The notes under the pieces are model-generated. The model saw only the letters and a list, made by a program, of their open reading frames with translations, searched no databases and was not told the origin of the DNA. The translations under genes were made by a program, and so were the position numbers. A DNA stretch of 64,000 bases from JAOXRU01 sp965247735 (lineage in GTDB: Bacteria > Bacteroidota > Bacteroidia > Flavobacteriales > Flavobacteriaceae), in the NCBI GenBank assembly GCA_965247735.1, contig CBDFHN010000001.1:434001-498000 (forward strand). Direction: 5' to 3'. Shown here one piece after another: positions 9,166 through 18,602 of this stretch; within the stretch, counting starts at the first letter, position 1, and each line of letters opens with the position of its first letter.

Positions 9166-12100
9166 ATGTTTAGAAAATTACTACAATTTGAGCTGTTTTA
9201 TCACAGAAAACAACGTTCATTGCTTATTTTATGCATTGTTTTTTTAGGTTATGGTCTGTTGATTGGAAGTATGGGACAAGCTCCTGCTAATTTAAATTTT
9301 AATGCTCCATACCAACTGGCATATTATACTTCATTAATGTCTTTAGGAGCTATTTTTATAGTAATGTTTTTTGCTATAAATGCTGCTATACGTGACAAAG
9401 AACATAATGTAGAAAGTATTATTTATAGTACAGCAATACAAAAACATCATTTTTTTTTAAGCCGATTTCTAGCTATTTTTTTTAATGGAATAGTAGTTTT
9501 TATGCCTTTTATAATTGGGTATATCGCTAGTATTGCCTTTTCAGATTTAGACGCAGAACGTATTGCTAGTTTTAGTGTATTAACGTACCTGGTACCTTGG
9601 CTAATATTTGTAATTCCTAATATTTTTATTTGTGCTGTAGTTCTATTTTCTTTAAGTCTACTTTTCAAAAAAAATAGTGTTACTTATATAGGAGCAGTAG
9701 CCATGTATTTATTATATATGATGGCTTCTTTTTTACTTAATTCTCCTTTAATGGCCGCATCAACACCACCAACGCCAGAAGGTCTTTTTGTTGGAGCTTT
9801 ATTAGATCCGTTTGGTATTACTGCCTTTTTTGAACAAGTAACATTTTGGACTCCATATCAAAAAAACACAGAATTATTATCTTTTTCAGGATTGTTATTT
9901 TGGAACAGATTATTATGGATAGGTTTAGCCACACTAGTATTGATAATTGTGTATAAGGTGTTTTCTTTTAGGCAGCTAAATTCAAAAATAAAAAAAGAAA
10001 GTACTATTGATAGTAGTACTATTGGCAATTCAATTTATGCACCAATTAGCGTTTCAATTACCAATGCTGTACAACGTTTTACTTTTTTTAAACTAATAAA
10101 AAATACGCTAATAGGTGTTTTTAAAAGCCCAGCTTTTATGGTACTTATACTCATGTGGGTAGTTTTTATAGGTATGGATATTCATTCCAGAATGTTTGAA
10201 GGTGGTGCTTATAATGACAGTTGGTATACAAGTACCAATTTGCTTATAGATTTAATTGCCAATCAACTCCCTATATTTGGAATAATGCTAATTGTATTTT
10301 TTAGTGGCGAAATTGTATGGCGTACTCGATCTTATAATTTCAATGAAATTATAGATGCTACACCAGTAAAAAACGCAACTTTCTTTTTGGCGAACCTAGC
10401 AAGCCTATTGCTCTTGCCGATACTATTAATTTTCTCATCAATTCTAATCGCTATAGCATTTCAATTGGTTTCAGGATACTATAATTTTGAGTTAGATCTT
10501 TATTTATCAATGTTTTATTATCAAGGAATACCACTTTATATCTATTGCATACTGGCCTTGTTTATGCAAAGTATACTGCCCAATAAGTATTTGGCAATGG
10601 CTATTACGGTAGTCATCATCTTTTTGTTTGGGATGAACTCTTGGATAATAGGAATAACACATCCAATGTTGCGTTTTGCTATTTTTCCAAGCCCAAGTTA
10701 TAGCAATATGAATGGTTTTTCAATAGTAATATCAGCATTTACAGATTTTGCTTACTATTGGATAGCTTTTTCAGGGATACTAGCGCTTATTTCTTTTAAA
10801 TTATTGCAGCGTGGTACCATAGCAAGTTTTAGAGTAAAGCTTACACAACTTATTAGCAATTGGAATAAAAAGCAAGCAGTAGGCATGGCAATAATGGTAA
10901 TATTGTTTTGTACAGCTGCAATACAAGTGTATTATAATGTTGCTATAGTTGGAGAATATGAGTCGCGAACAACCAGACTAAATAGTATGGAAACTTATGA
11001 GCGCAAATATGAACCATACAAAGAATTGGAAAGACTATTTCCAGTAGCAATAAACACTAAGGTAGATTTATTTCCAAATAGTAATAGCTATACTATGGAT
11101 GCTAAATTCCAAATGAAAAATAAAAATGATAAAGCAATTGCTACCGTTTTTATAAATGAAAGGGCTCCATTAAGTAAAATTGAATTTGATAGGGGAATAC
11201 TTCTGGAAAGGGATAGCATATATGGAGCATATTTGTTTGAGTTTAATCCTCCAATAGCACCAAATGAAATATTAGAAATGACTTTTAGCGTTGTTAAAAA
11301 AGTAAAAGGATATGAAGATGAAAAGGTTATTGTAAAAAACGGAACCTATATTACCTTTAGAGATTATATGCCAAAAATGGGTTATAATTCAACTTTAGAA
11401 ATACAAAATAAAATAGAACGAAAAAAAAGAAACTTACCAGAATTAGTTAATGATAAAGTTACAGAATCTCACATTAAAAGTTATAGTTCTACTATAGGAA
11501 AGGTAAGTTTTGAGTCCACCATATCTACAGCCGAGGACCAAACTGCAATTACTTCTGGAAAGTTAATAAAAGAATGGAAAGAAAATGGAAGAAATTACTA
11601 TCACTATAAAGAAACAGCGCCCATAATGCCAACTATAGCTTATTTTTCTGCAAAGTATGCTACTAAAAAAGAGCGTTACAAAAATATTGATATTACACAA
11701 TATTTCCATCCAAAACACAATTATAATATAGAAAAAATAGCAGAAAGCACTAAAGAAGCCTTAGCCTATTGCACTACAAATTTTGGTGACTATCCATTTG
11801 ATTATTTAAGAATTGCCGAGATACCATCGCATTGGGGGTTTGGTGGTTATGCGCATCCAGGGCTTATAAGTATGGTAGAAGATAGGTTGTACCTTATAGA
11901 TATTAGTAATAATCCAAAGTTCGATTTGGTAGCCAAAAGAACAATACACGAAGTGGCACACCAATGGTGGGGACATGCTTTAATGCCCAAAAATACTCCA
12001 GGAGCTTCATTGTTTATTGAGGGCTTTGCAAAATATACTGAAGCAGTAGTTTTAGAAAAAATGTATGGAAAGGGAGCTTTATGGCAATTAAGTGAGACTG

Positions 12101-12735
12101 CCAATTATAGATACTTTTTTGGACATGCTTATGCTAGTTTACAAGAGCCACCAGTTTATTTAGAAGACGAAGAGTCTTATATTGCATATGGTAAAAACCT
12201 AACCGTTATGCTTGCGCTCAAAGATTTAATAGGAGAAACGAAGCTAAATAGTGTATTGTTTAGTCTTATTACTAATTATGGATCCAGCTCAAAAACTCGC
12301 GTAACCAGTATAGATTTCCTAAATGAATTGTATAAAATAATTCCCGAACACCGTAAGCTAATAGACAATTGGTTTAAAGAAGTTATATTATATGACTTGT
12401 CTGTAGAGAAGCAATCTTATACTGAATTAGACAATGGAAAATATAAAGTTAATGTTACTGTAAATGCCAAACGCAGCAAAATGCTAGCTGATGGTAGTAC
12501 TACAGATATAGCTATAGATGAACCTATCCGAATGGCAGTTTTTACAAAAAATGCAAACGAAATAACTTCCGATTCAGAGGTGCTTTATTATGAGTTAAGA
12601 CAGATAAATAAAGAAAAAACAAGCTTTAGTTTTGTGGTAGATGCCAAACCAGAATTTGTAGCAATTGACCCTTATGGTACTAGAATTGATGAAAATATAT
12701 ATGATAATATTAAAGAGGTTAAGCTAAAGGACTAA
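9166..12735 (+). CDS. ABC-2 permease fused to M1-family aminopeptidase
   Basis: The protein has 1,189 residues. Residues about 1-590 hold roughly a dozen membrane helices in two blocks, like ABC-2 permeases. Residues about 600-1189 form an M1 metallopeptidase with H928-E929-V-A-H932 and a glutamate at 952 in FIEGFAKYTE as zinc ligands. The GAMEN-like position reads GFGGYAHPG. The gap between the second His and the Glu is 19 residues, one more than the usual 18. The fusion is a known Bacteroidota architecture. The peptidase would sit on one membrane face and may process peptides handled by the transporter, but the substrate is not known. It follows the ATPase gene with a three-base gap. Confidence 0.92.
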   Translation: MFRKLLQFELFYHRKQRSLLILCIVFLGYGLLIGSMGQAPANLNFNAPYQLAYYTSLMSLGAIFIVMFFAINAAIRDKEHNVESIIYSTAIQKHHFFLSRFLAIFFNGIVVFMPFIIGYIASIAFSDLDAERIASFSVLTYLVPWLIFVIPNIFICAVVLFSLSLLFKKNSVTYIGAVAMYLLYMMASFLLNSPLMAASTPPTPEGLFVGALLDPFGITAFFEQVTFWTPYQKNTELLSFSGLLFWNRLLWIGLATLVLIIVYKVFSFRQLNSKIKKESTIDSSTIGNSIYAPISVSITNAVQRFTFFKLIKNTLIGVFKSPAFMVLILMWVVFIGMDIHSRMFEGGAYNDSWYTSTNLLIDLIANQLPIFGIMLIVFFSGEIVWRTRSYNFNEIIDATPVKNATFFLANLASLLLLPILLIFSSILIAIAFQLVSGYYNFELDLYLSMFYYQGIPLYIYCILALFMQSILPNKYLAMAITVVIIFLFGMNSWIIGITHPMLRFAIFPSPSYSNMNGFSIVISAFTDFAYYWIAFSGILALISFKLLQRGTIASFRVKLTQLISNWNKKQAVGMAIMVILFCTAAIQVYYNVAIVGEYESRTTRLNSMETYERKYEPYKELERLFPVAINTKVDLFPNSNSYTMDAKFQMKNKNDKAIATVFINERAPLSKIEFDRGILLERDSIYGAYLFEFNPPIAPNEILEMTFSVVKKVKGYEDEKVIVKNGTYITFRDYMPKMGYNSTLEIQNKIERKKRNLPELVNDKVTESHIKSYSSTIGKVSFESTISTAEDQTAITSGKLIKEWKENGRNYYHYKETAPIMPTIAYFSAKYATKKERYKNIDITQYFHPKHNYNIEKIAESTKEALAYCTTNFGDYPFDYLRIAEIPSHWGFGGYAHPGLISMVEDRLYLIDISNNPKFDLVAKRTIHEVAHQWWGHALMPKNTPGASLFIEGFAKYTEAVVLEKMYGKGALWQLSETANYRYFFGHAYASLQEPPVYLEDEESYIAYGKNLTVMLALKDLIGETKLNSVLFSLITNYGSSSKTRVTSIDFLNELYKIIPEHRKLIDNWFKEVILYDLSVEKQSYTELDNGKYKVNVTVNAKRSKMLADGSTTDIAIDEPIRMAVFTKNANEITSDSEVLYYELRQINKEKTSFSFVVDAKPEFVAIDPYGTRIDENIYDNIKEVKLKD

Positions 12736-12755
12736 GTAGTAAAATAAGTTAAAAT

Positions 12756-12800
12756 AAAAGCATAAGGCATTATTCCACAGCGAAATGTCCTATGCTTTTT
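12756..12800 (+). terminator. Rho-independent-type terminator after the permease-peptidase gene
   Basis: AAAAGCATAAGGCATT (from 12756) can pair with AATGTCCTATGCTTTT (to 12799), with two G-T pairs or mismatches, and is followed by T residues. It lies 20 bases after the stop codon at 12735. Confidence 0.7.
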
Positions 12801-12979
12801 CTACTGATTTATGATGTTTAGAATAATTTAAAGTGGATAAAATATTCAAAAGAGAATAAAAACTTAAATAAAATACAATTAATTGCTAATTGTAGATTAT
12901 TTAACACGAAGAATGCTTGCTATAAAATATGTTTACAGCTTTAATCCTTTTTATTAGACAAAAGTTAAAAACGTATTTT

Positions 12980-14254
12980 ATGAAATTTATAATTACCTTA
13001 TTTATAAGTAGTATTCTAAGTTATACACATTGCACTGCTCAAGAAAACAATAATGCAACAATAAAAATAAGCGGAACAGTTTTTAGTATAGTTGATAAGG
13101 CCAAACTATCCCACGTTAATATACATGTTTTAAAAACTACTGTAGGAGCAACTACTAATCTAAAAGGAGAGTTTTTGATGTATGTTCCTAAAAAATATTC
13201 AAACGATAGTCTTCAAATTTCAGCTTTGGGTTTTAAGCCATTAACATTTAAAGTTTCAGATGTTAGCAAAACCCATCAGTTTTTATTGGAAGAAGCAAGT
13301 GTTAACCTAGAAGAAGTGATTGTTACTAATTTTACCGCAAAATCAATTGTCGAAAAAGCAATAGCTAATATTGCTGCTAATTACCAAGGAGAGCCTTATA
13401 AGAATACCGGTTTTTACAGACTGTTAACTAAAAAAGGAGAGGAGTATGTACAACTTTCCGAATCTGTTTTTGAAATTTATCATGCTAATAATTCTTCCAA
13501 TGCTAATCAGTTTAAACTAATAAATAATAGAGATCTTACCGATTATAATGCATTACATAACCTAAGTATAGGGATAAATGCAAAATCAATATTTCAGCTA
13601 GATATAATTAATAATGCTAAAGAAATTAATTTGCTGACTAAAAAAGGTATGAAACGACATAATTTTAAATTTTCTGCTCCTAAAATCTACAACAACAGAG
13701 AAGTGTTTAGTGTTCAGTTTGATAAAAAAGATAATGTAAAAAAAACTGGATTCAAAGGTGAGTTGTTAATAGATAAAGAAACGTTTGCTTTTGTCTATTT
13801 TAAATTAAGTCGTAAAGATATTTCTCTTAACGACGTTACTAATGTTTTAGAAAGAGGCCTAATGAAACTAATGGGCATTAAAATTGGTATTAATTCTTTT
13901 ATATATGAAATTAAATATAATAAAATAGGAGACAAGTACTACTTTTCTGGAGGAAGATATAACTCTGAGTTTGCCATTAAGAGATCAAAGGGGCGTTATG
14001 ATTTTGTAATAAACTTAGATTTTGATTATAGAGTAACAGATATTATAAAAAATGCATCAGCGTTTGATAAAGATGTTATTTTTAAAAAGAACAAGATTAT
14101 AGAGCGCGAGTATTTTAAATACGATCCTGTTTTTTGGCTTAATTATGATGAACTGTATCCAAATACAAGTTTTGAAGTGATAAAAGAAGAAATTAGAACC
14201 AATCAAGAATTAGATAATTACATAAAACCATGGAAAGCTGTTGATAATAGATAG
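12980..14254 (+). CDS. Secreted protein with carboxypeptidase-like regulatory domain
   Basis: The protein has 424 residues. The ATG at 12980 is preferred over the one at 12929 because it starts directly at a signal peptide (MKFIITLFISSI ... CTAQ). Residues about 28-110 match the CarboxypepD_reg-like beta-sandwich fold (ISGTVF, VGATTNLKGEFLM, ALGFKPLTF). The remaining 300 residues are beta-rich, as in many Bacteroidota outer-membrane-associated proteins, and no catalytic motif is evident. The role is unknown. It stands alone, following a terminator and preceding a long noncoding gap. Confidence 0.8.
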   Translation: MKFIITLFISSILSYTHCTAQENNNATIKISGTVFSIVDKAKLSHVNIHVLKTTVGATTNLKGEFLMYVPKKYSNDSLQISALGFKPLTFKVSDVSKTHQFLLEEASVNLEEVIVTNFTAKSIVEKAIANIAANYQGEPYKNTGFYRLLTKKGEEYVQLSESVFEIYHANNSSNANQFKLINNRDLTDYNALHNLSIGINAKSIFQLDIINNAKEINLLTKKGMKRHNFKFSAPKIYNNREVFSVQFDKKDNVKKTGFKGELLIDKETFAFVYFKLSRKDISLNDVTNVLERGLMKLMGIKIGINSFIYEIKYNKIGDKYYFSGGRYNSEFAIKRSKGRYDFVINLDFDYRVTDIIKNASAFDKDVIFKKNKIIEREYFKYDPVFWLNYDELYPNTSFEVIKEEIRTNQELDNYIKPWKAVDNR

Positions 14255-14715
14255 AAAGACTTAACAGAAAGAGCTATAACTTTTGATGTTTATTTGTCAC
14301 CGACCAATTCCGTCCTAAACGTTTTGTAAACTACGTTGATTTTCTTTGTATAATAAGACCTAAGAGGAATTACAATGATAAAGGGGTTGTTTTTGAATAC
14401 TATTGTTTTTATGTCCTATCTAGATTTAGTCGTAAAATTTGCAGTGAAATCCCAGTAAAATTATAGGCTGTTTGAACGATAGTGAGTTCCTATAATTTAT
14501 GGGATGAACAATATATTTAGACAAAATATAGTCAGACTATATTTTTTTGTTTCGTTTTTTTATCAATGAAAAAAATGAAAATGATTATTTATTTAGGACG
14601 CTATTAGTTACCGGCTTATTATTAAACTTCCTTTTTTTGCTTTTCTTATATTACTACTTATATTTGGGGACAAGAGATAACCTTATGGGTTGTAATTAAT
14701 AATTAAAGTTAACGG
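14255..14715. other. 461-bp intergenic stretch with two inverted repeats
   Basis: No convincing gene was seen. AAATTATAGG (14458-14467) and its exact complement CCTATAATTT (14489-14498) form a 10-bp inverted repeat with a 21-base loop. A second hairpin, the terminator described separately, follows at 14523. A 27-codon ATG frame near 14375 has no supporting features. Confidence 0.5.
14523..14548 (+). terminator. Hairpin plus T-run terminator
   Basis: AAATATAGT (14524-14532) and ACTATATTT (14536-14544) pair perfectly around a three-base loop CAG and are followed by a T tract; an A tract precedes the stem. It could stop transcription from 12980-14254. Confidence 0.65.
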
Positions 14716-15546
14716 ATGAAATTTAAAGCACTTTTTTTTGGTTTGATATTAGTATTATGTGCAGAACAAATAGTAGGGCAAAACACTATTGAAACACTAA
14801 ATAAAGAAAAATTAACCATTGGTGATCGATTAGAAATACAATCAGATGTATTGGAAGAAGCCAGAGTTCTTAATATTTATTTGCCTAATGGGTATGCCAA
14901 AAATAATTCAAAAAAGTATCCAGTTATCTATTTGCTAGATGGATCTATTGATGAAGATTTTATTCATATTTCTGGATTGGTACAATTTGGTTCATTTTCA
15001 TGGATTAATATCTTGCCAGAATCTATTGTTGTAGGTATTGCTAATATTGATAGAAAACGTGATTTTACCTATCCAACAACTGTAAGGAAGGATAAAAAAG
15101 ATTATCCGACCACCGGTGGATCAGAAAAATTCATTTCTTTTATAAAAACAGAGTTGCAACCATTTATAGAAACTACCTATAATGTTAACAACAGCAAAAC
15201 AATTATTGGACAATCTCTAGGAGGATTGTTAGCAACCGAAATCTTGTTTAAAGAGCCAGATTTGTTTGATAATTATTTAATTATTAGTCCTAGTTTATGG
15301 TGGGACGATGAGTCATTACTTAAAACAAACCCTAAAGTTTATACTGCTAATAAGGCGGTTTATATAGCAGTTGGTACTGAAGGAAAAGTAATGGAAAGAG
15401 TAGCAAAAGAACTTTACGAAAAGTTGAATGTAATTAAAAAAGATAATACCAAGCTGGTTTTCGAGTTTTTCGAAAAGCAAACTCATGGAGATGCACTTCA
15501 TTTATCTGTTTACGATGCTTTTGAGCAACTATTTATGAAAAAATAA
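14716..15546 (+). CDS. Secreted alpha/beta hydrolase of the esterase D (PF00756) family
   Basis: The protein has 276 residues with a signal peptide (to about residue 21, EQIVGQ). The core holds LNIYLPNGY, VIYLLDG and the nucleophile motif GQSLGG with S167; a C-terminal THGDALH supplies the likely catalytic His. Members include siderophore esterases (BesA/IroE type) and general carboxylesterases; the substrate cannot be read from sequence. The next gene, also a hydrolase, starts 33 bases downstream, so the two may be co-transcribed. A larger relative with a C-terminal extension is at 53312. Confidence 0.87.
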   Translation: MKFKALFFGLILVLCAEQIVGQNTIETLNKEKLTIGDRLEIQSDVLEEARVLNIYLPNGYAKNNSKKYPVIYLLDGSIDEDFIHISGLVQFGSFSWINILPESIVVGIANIDRKRDFTYPTTVRKDKKDYPTTGGSEKFISFIKTELQPFIETTYNVNNSKTIIGQSLGGLLATEILFKEPDLFDNYLIISPSLWWDDESLLKTNPKVYTANKAVYIAVGTEGKVMERVAKELYEKLNVIKKDNTKLVFEFFEKQTHGDALHLSVYDAFEQLFMKK

Positions 15547-15579
15547 CTTAAGAGACATTAATTTTATTGATGTATTAGA

Positions 15580-16146
15580 ATGAAAAAACATACCATATAT
15601 CTTATTCATGGATATACAGCTTCGCCAGAAGCAAACTGGTTCCCTGATTTTAGAAAACAGTTAGAAAGTGATACAGTAGCTGTTCATATTTTAAAAATGC
15701 CTAATTCTCATCAGCCAGATTTTGAAGAGTGGGTTAATCATATGGACAATGAAATTATAGATTTTGATGAAAACTCTATTTTTGTTGGTCATAGTTTAGG
15801 ATGTGTTACGGCCTTAAATTACCTGAGTAAGTATAGCTCTAAAAAAATTATGGGACTGTATATGATTTCTGGTTTTGTTGAAGGTTCCCCCATTCCAGAA
15901 CTCTTACCTTTTGTGAAAAATGTACTTAGTTACAGTAAGTTAATAAAACAGGCAGCTATTAGAGTAGCAATTACTGCAAAAGATGATGATATTGTTCCTT
16001 ATCAGTATTCTACTATATTAGCTGAAAAGTTAGAAGCAGATTTAACCATATTAGAAACAGGAAAACATTTTATAGATAGAGATGGTTTTACAGCGTTTCC
16101 TTTGCTTATCAAGCAAATTAAAGAAACAATAAAATTAGAATGTTAA
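15580..16146 (+). CDS. RBBP9/YdeN-type serine hydrolase
   Basis: The protein has 188 residues, the normal length for the family, and is cytoplasmic (no signal peptide). It has YLIHGYTASPEANW near the N-terminus, the nucleophile motif GHSLGC with S72, a D in AKDDDIVP and a His in LETGKHF, together a plausible catalytic triad. The natural substrate of bacterial YdeN proteins is poorly known. It ends only nine bases from the convergent Crp/Fnr regulator gene. Confidence 0.88.
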   Translation: MKKHTIYLIHGYTASPEANWFPDFRKQLESDTVAVHILKMPNSHQPDFEEWVNHMDNEIIDFDENSIFVGHSLGCVTALNYLSKYSSKKIMGLYMISGFVEGSPIPELLPFVKNVLSYSKLIKQAAIRVAITAKDDDIVPYQYSTILAEKLEADLTILETGKHFIDRDGFTAFPLLIKQIKETIKLEC

Positions 16147-16155
16147 TCATTAATT

Positions 16156-16713
16156 TCAGTTCATTTCACGAAGTACCCTATTTAAACTTCTTAAGGTTAT
16201 GCCAAGAAAATTAGCAATATCTTGTTTTGGTATTATTTTGGTAAATTCTGGATATTCTTTTTGAAGTTTTACAATATTATTTTCAATAGAGTATCCTTGC
16301 TGATAAGAATGTCTTGGTGCTTTATAACTAATTTTATAAGCCATAGCTTTAAGAATTAGATTTATAAATTTTTTGTCTTCATCTAATAATTTTTTATACG
16401 TTTCATGCGAAATTTTATAAACAGTCAACGGAGTTATGGCTTCAATAGTACAAAAACTAAGCTTGTTGGTATATATCTCTAGCTCTCCAAATTCTAATCC
16501 TTCTCCCAAAAACTCTTGGATAAAATCTTTTCCATTCTCATCCGTTAAATAGCATTTTGCAATTCCTTCTTTAATAAGAAATACAGAATTATACCGTTTC
16601 TCTTGAAGCATAACTTTGTCTTTAGAAACATATTTTTCTAAATCAATACCAATAGTATTCTTATTAAATAAACTATCTATATAAGCTAATAATTCTGGAT
16701 TTGCTCTTATCAT
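16156..16713 (-). CDS. Crp/Fnr-family transcriptional regulator
   Basis: The protein has 185 residues. An N-terminal cyclic-nucleotide-binding fold (about 20-115) contains SVFLIKEGIAKCYL and FGELEIYT. A short C-terminal segment ending in IANFLGITLRSLNRVLREMN is a helix-turn-helix. The cAMP-contacting arginine pattern of E. coli CRP is not evident, so the ligand may differ. It is transcribed away from the HD-domain gene at 16801. A perfect 12-bp palindrome in the shared promoter region is its likely operator. Confidence 0.88.
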   Translation of the reverse strand: MIRANPELLAYIDSLFNKNTIGIDLEKYVSKDKVMLQEKRYNSVFLIKEGIAKCYLTDENGKDFIQEFLGEGLEFGELEIYTNKLSFCTIEAITPLTVYKISHETYKKLLDEDKKFINLILKAMAYKISYKAPRHSYQQGYSIENNIVKLQKEYPEFTKIIPKQDIANFLGITLRSLNRVLREMN

Positions 16714-16724
16714 TTATTACACTG

Positions 16725-16736
16725 GGACAATTGTCC
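16725..16736. promoter_or_regulatory. Palindromic operator in the Crp/Fnr - HD-domain divergent promoter
   Basis: GGACAATTGTCC is a perfect 12-bp palindrome, 12 bp upstream of the regulator's start codon and 65 bp upstream of the HD-domain gene. Its position suggests autorepression and control of the neighbouring gene. Binding by the encoded regulator is inferred. Confidence 0.55.
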
Positions 16737-16800
16737 TTTTTAATTTCATTTAGTAGTAGGTTCTTTGCAATGGTAAAATTAAACAATAAAAAATAAGTAT

Positions 16801-17376
16801 ATGACTACCGATAGATTACTTCAACAATTAGCCTTTATAAAAGAAATTGATAAAATAAAATACATACAACGGAAAACAAAATTGTTTAATAGCGACCGTC
16901 CCGAAAATGATGCAGAACACAGTTGGCATTTGGCAATGATGGTTTTAGTTCTTGCAGAACATAGCAATACGCCAATAGACGTGCTTAAAGTATTGCAAAT
17001 GGTACTGATTCATGATATCGTAGAAATAGATTCAGGTGATATTTTTATATATGATACTTCAAAAAATCATAACAATACTGCAGAAGAATTAAGGGCTGCA
17101 CAACGTATTTTTGGATTATTGCCAGAAGATCAAAAAGAAAAATATATAGCAATTTGGGAAGAGTTTGAAGCTGGTGAAACTAATGAAGCTAAATTTGCAA
17201 AAGCAATGGATAGATTAGAGCCAATATTGCAAAATATTTCTAATAATGGAGGTACTTGGAGAGAGTATAATGTGCCTTATGATAAGGTATATGATAAAAC
17301 AAAACCTGTATCAAAAGGATCCGATTTAATTTGGGAATATGCATTACAAGAACTGGAAGCGTATTTTGTAAAATAA
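16801..17376 (+). CDS. HD-domain phosphohydrolase (YfbR/HD_3 type)
   Basis: The protein has 191 residues. The metal-binding pattern is visible as H40 in ENDAEHSWHL, H71-D72 in LIHDIVEIDSGD and a later D in AMDRLEP. This is the layout of YfbR-like 5'-deoxynucleotidases and related HD_3 proteins. Likely activity is hydrolysis of nucleotide phosphates; the exact substrate is unknown. It begins the plus-strand run that continues with the MFS gene and is divergent from the Crp/Fnr regulator. Confidence 0.87.
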   Translation: MTTDRLLQQLAFIKEIDKIKYIQRKTKLFNSDRPENDAEHSWHLAMMVLVLAEHSNTPIDVLKVLQMVLIHDIVEIDSGDIFIYDTSKNHNNTAEELRAAQRIFGLLPEDQKEKYIAIWEEFEAGETNEAKFAKAMDRLEPILQNISNNGGTWREYNVPYDKVYDKTKPVSKGSDLIWEYALQELEAYFVK

Positions 17377-17411
17377 TTTTTAATAGCATTAAACATTTAA
17401 TATTGTTTCAA

Positions 17412-18590
17412 ATGAAATCCATATATAGTACTAACTTTTTATTGGTTTGTATAAGTTCTTTATTTTTTTCATCAAGTTTTAATATGCTTATTCCTGAGCT
17501 ACCTTCCTATTTAAGTAGTCTTGGAGGGGCAGAATATAAAGGATTAATTATTGCACTATTTACACTTACAGCTGGAATATCAAGACCATTTAGTGGTAAA
17601 CTAACTGATACGATAGGTCGTATCCCAGTGCTTATTATTGGTGCAGTTGTATGTGTAATTTGTGGATTTTTGTATCCTGTATTAAGCTCTGTCTCTGGGT
17701 TTTTGTTTTTAAGATTGATTCATGGTTTTTCCACTGGTTTTACGCCAACAGCAATATCTGCTTATGTAGCAGATAGTATTCCAAAAGAGCGATGGGGAGA
17801 AGCATTGGGCATACAAGGATTGTTTTTTAGTACTGGTTTTGCTTTAGGGCCTGCATTAGGAAGTTATTTGAAGTTAAATGTTTCTTTCGAAATGCTATTT
17901 TATGCCTCTTCTTTTATGGCATTATTTTCCATACTATTGGTTTTAAAATTAAAAGAAACCTTAGTAGATAAGCAACCATTTAGTTTAGCAGCTATAAAAA
18001 TAACAAAAAAGGATATTGTAGAAAAAAGAGTATTACCAGCTGCAATTATTGTGTTTTTAGGATACATAGCTTTAGGGGTTATCCTAACCTTAATTCCAGA
18101 TTGGAGCGAACATCTGGGACTTAAAAATAAGGGTATATTTTTTATTGTATTTACCGTGTTTTCGTTATTGGTACGTTTTATTGCTGGAAAATCATCTGAC
18201 AAATATGGACGTAGTATTGTTATAAAAATAGGTCTTGTAATTGTGTTTATTGCACTTGTGCTTTTAGGACTTATGAAAACTAGTACAGGAATGTTAGTTG
18301 CTGCTGCTTTTTATGGATTGGGAATGGGAATTTTGTCTCCAACATTAAACGCATGGACCATAGATTTAAGCAATCCAAAATATAGAGGAAAAGCCATGGC
18401 AACAATGTATATTGCTCTTGAAGCTGGAATTGGTTTAGGAGCCTTATTATCTGGCTGGTATTATCAAGATATTATAACTAAGGTACCAACAATATTTTTT
18501 ATTTGTGCAGTTTTAGTGGCATTTGCTTTTGTTTTGATGTTATCACGTTTAAAAGAAAGAAAAATAATACCTAACTTCACCAAAAACTAA
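17412..18590 (+). CDS. Major facilitator superfamily transporter
   Basis: The protein has about 392 residues from the ATG at 17412; an in-frame ATG at 17331 lies inside the preceding gene and would add a polar leader, so it is rejected. Twelve hydrophobic segments are present. The loop 2-3 motif reads GKLTDTIGRIPV, and a second-half counterpart reads GKSSDKYGRSIV. Residues of the drug/sugar efflux type are present, but no specific substrate can be assigned. It lies 35 bases after the HD-domain gene and 12 bases before the next gene, so the three may be one operon. Confidence 0.88.
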   Translation: MKSIYSTNFLLVCISSLFFSSSFNMLIPELPSYLSSLGGAEYKGLIIALFTLTAGISRPFSGKLTDTIGRIPVLIIGAVVCVICGFLYPVLSSVSGFLFLRLIHGFSTGFTPTAISAYVADSIPKERWGEALGIQGLFFSTGFALGPALGSYLKLNVSFEMLFYASSFMALFSILLVLKLKETLVDKQPFSLAAIKITKKDIVEKRVLPAAIIVFLGYIALGVILTLIPDWSEHLGLKNKGIFFIVFTVFSLLVRFIAGKSSDKYGRSIVIKIGLVIVFIALVLLGLMKTSTGMLVAAAFYGLGMGILSPTLNAWTIDLSNPKYRGKAMATMYIALEAGIGLGALLSGWYYQDIITKVPTIFFICAVLVAFAFVLMLSRLKERKIIPNFTKN

Positions 18591-18602
18591 ACAACCATAG
18601 TA

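Noticed and set aside
17331..17411. Upstream extension of the MFS gene
   Set aside because: It overlaps the HD-domain gene, adds a polar segment and displaces the first membrane helix from the N-terminus.
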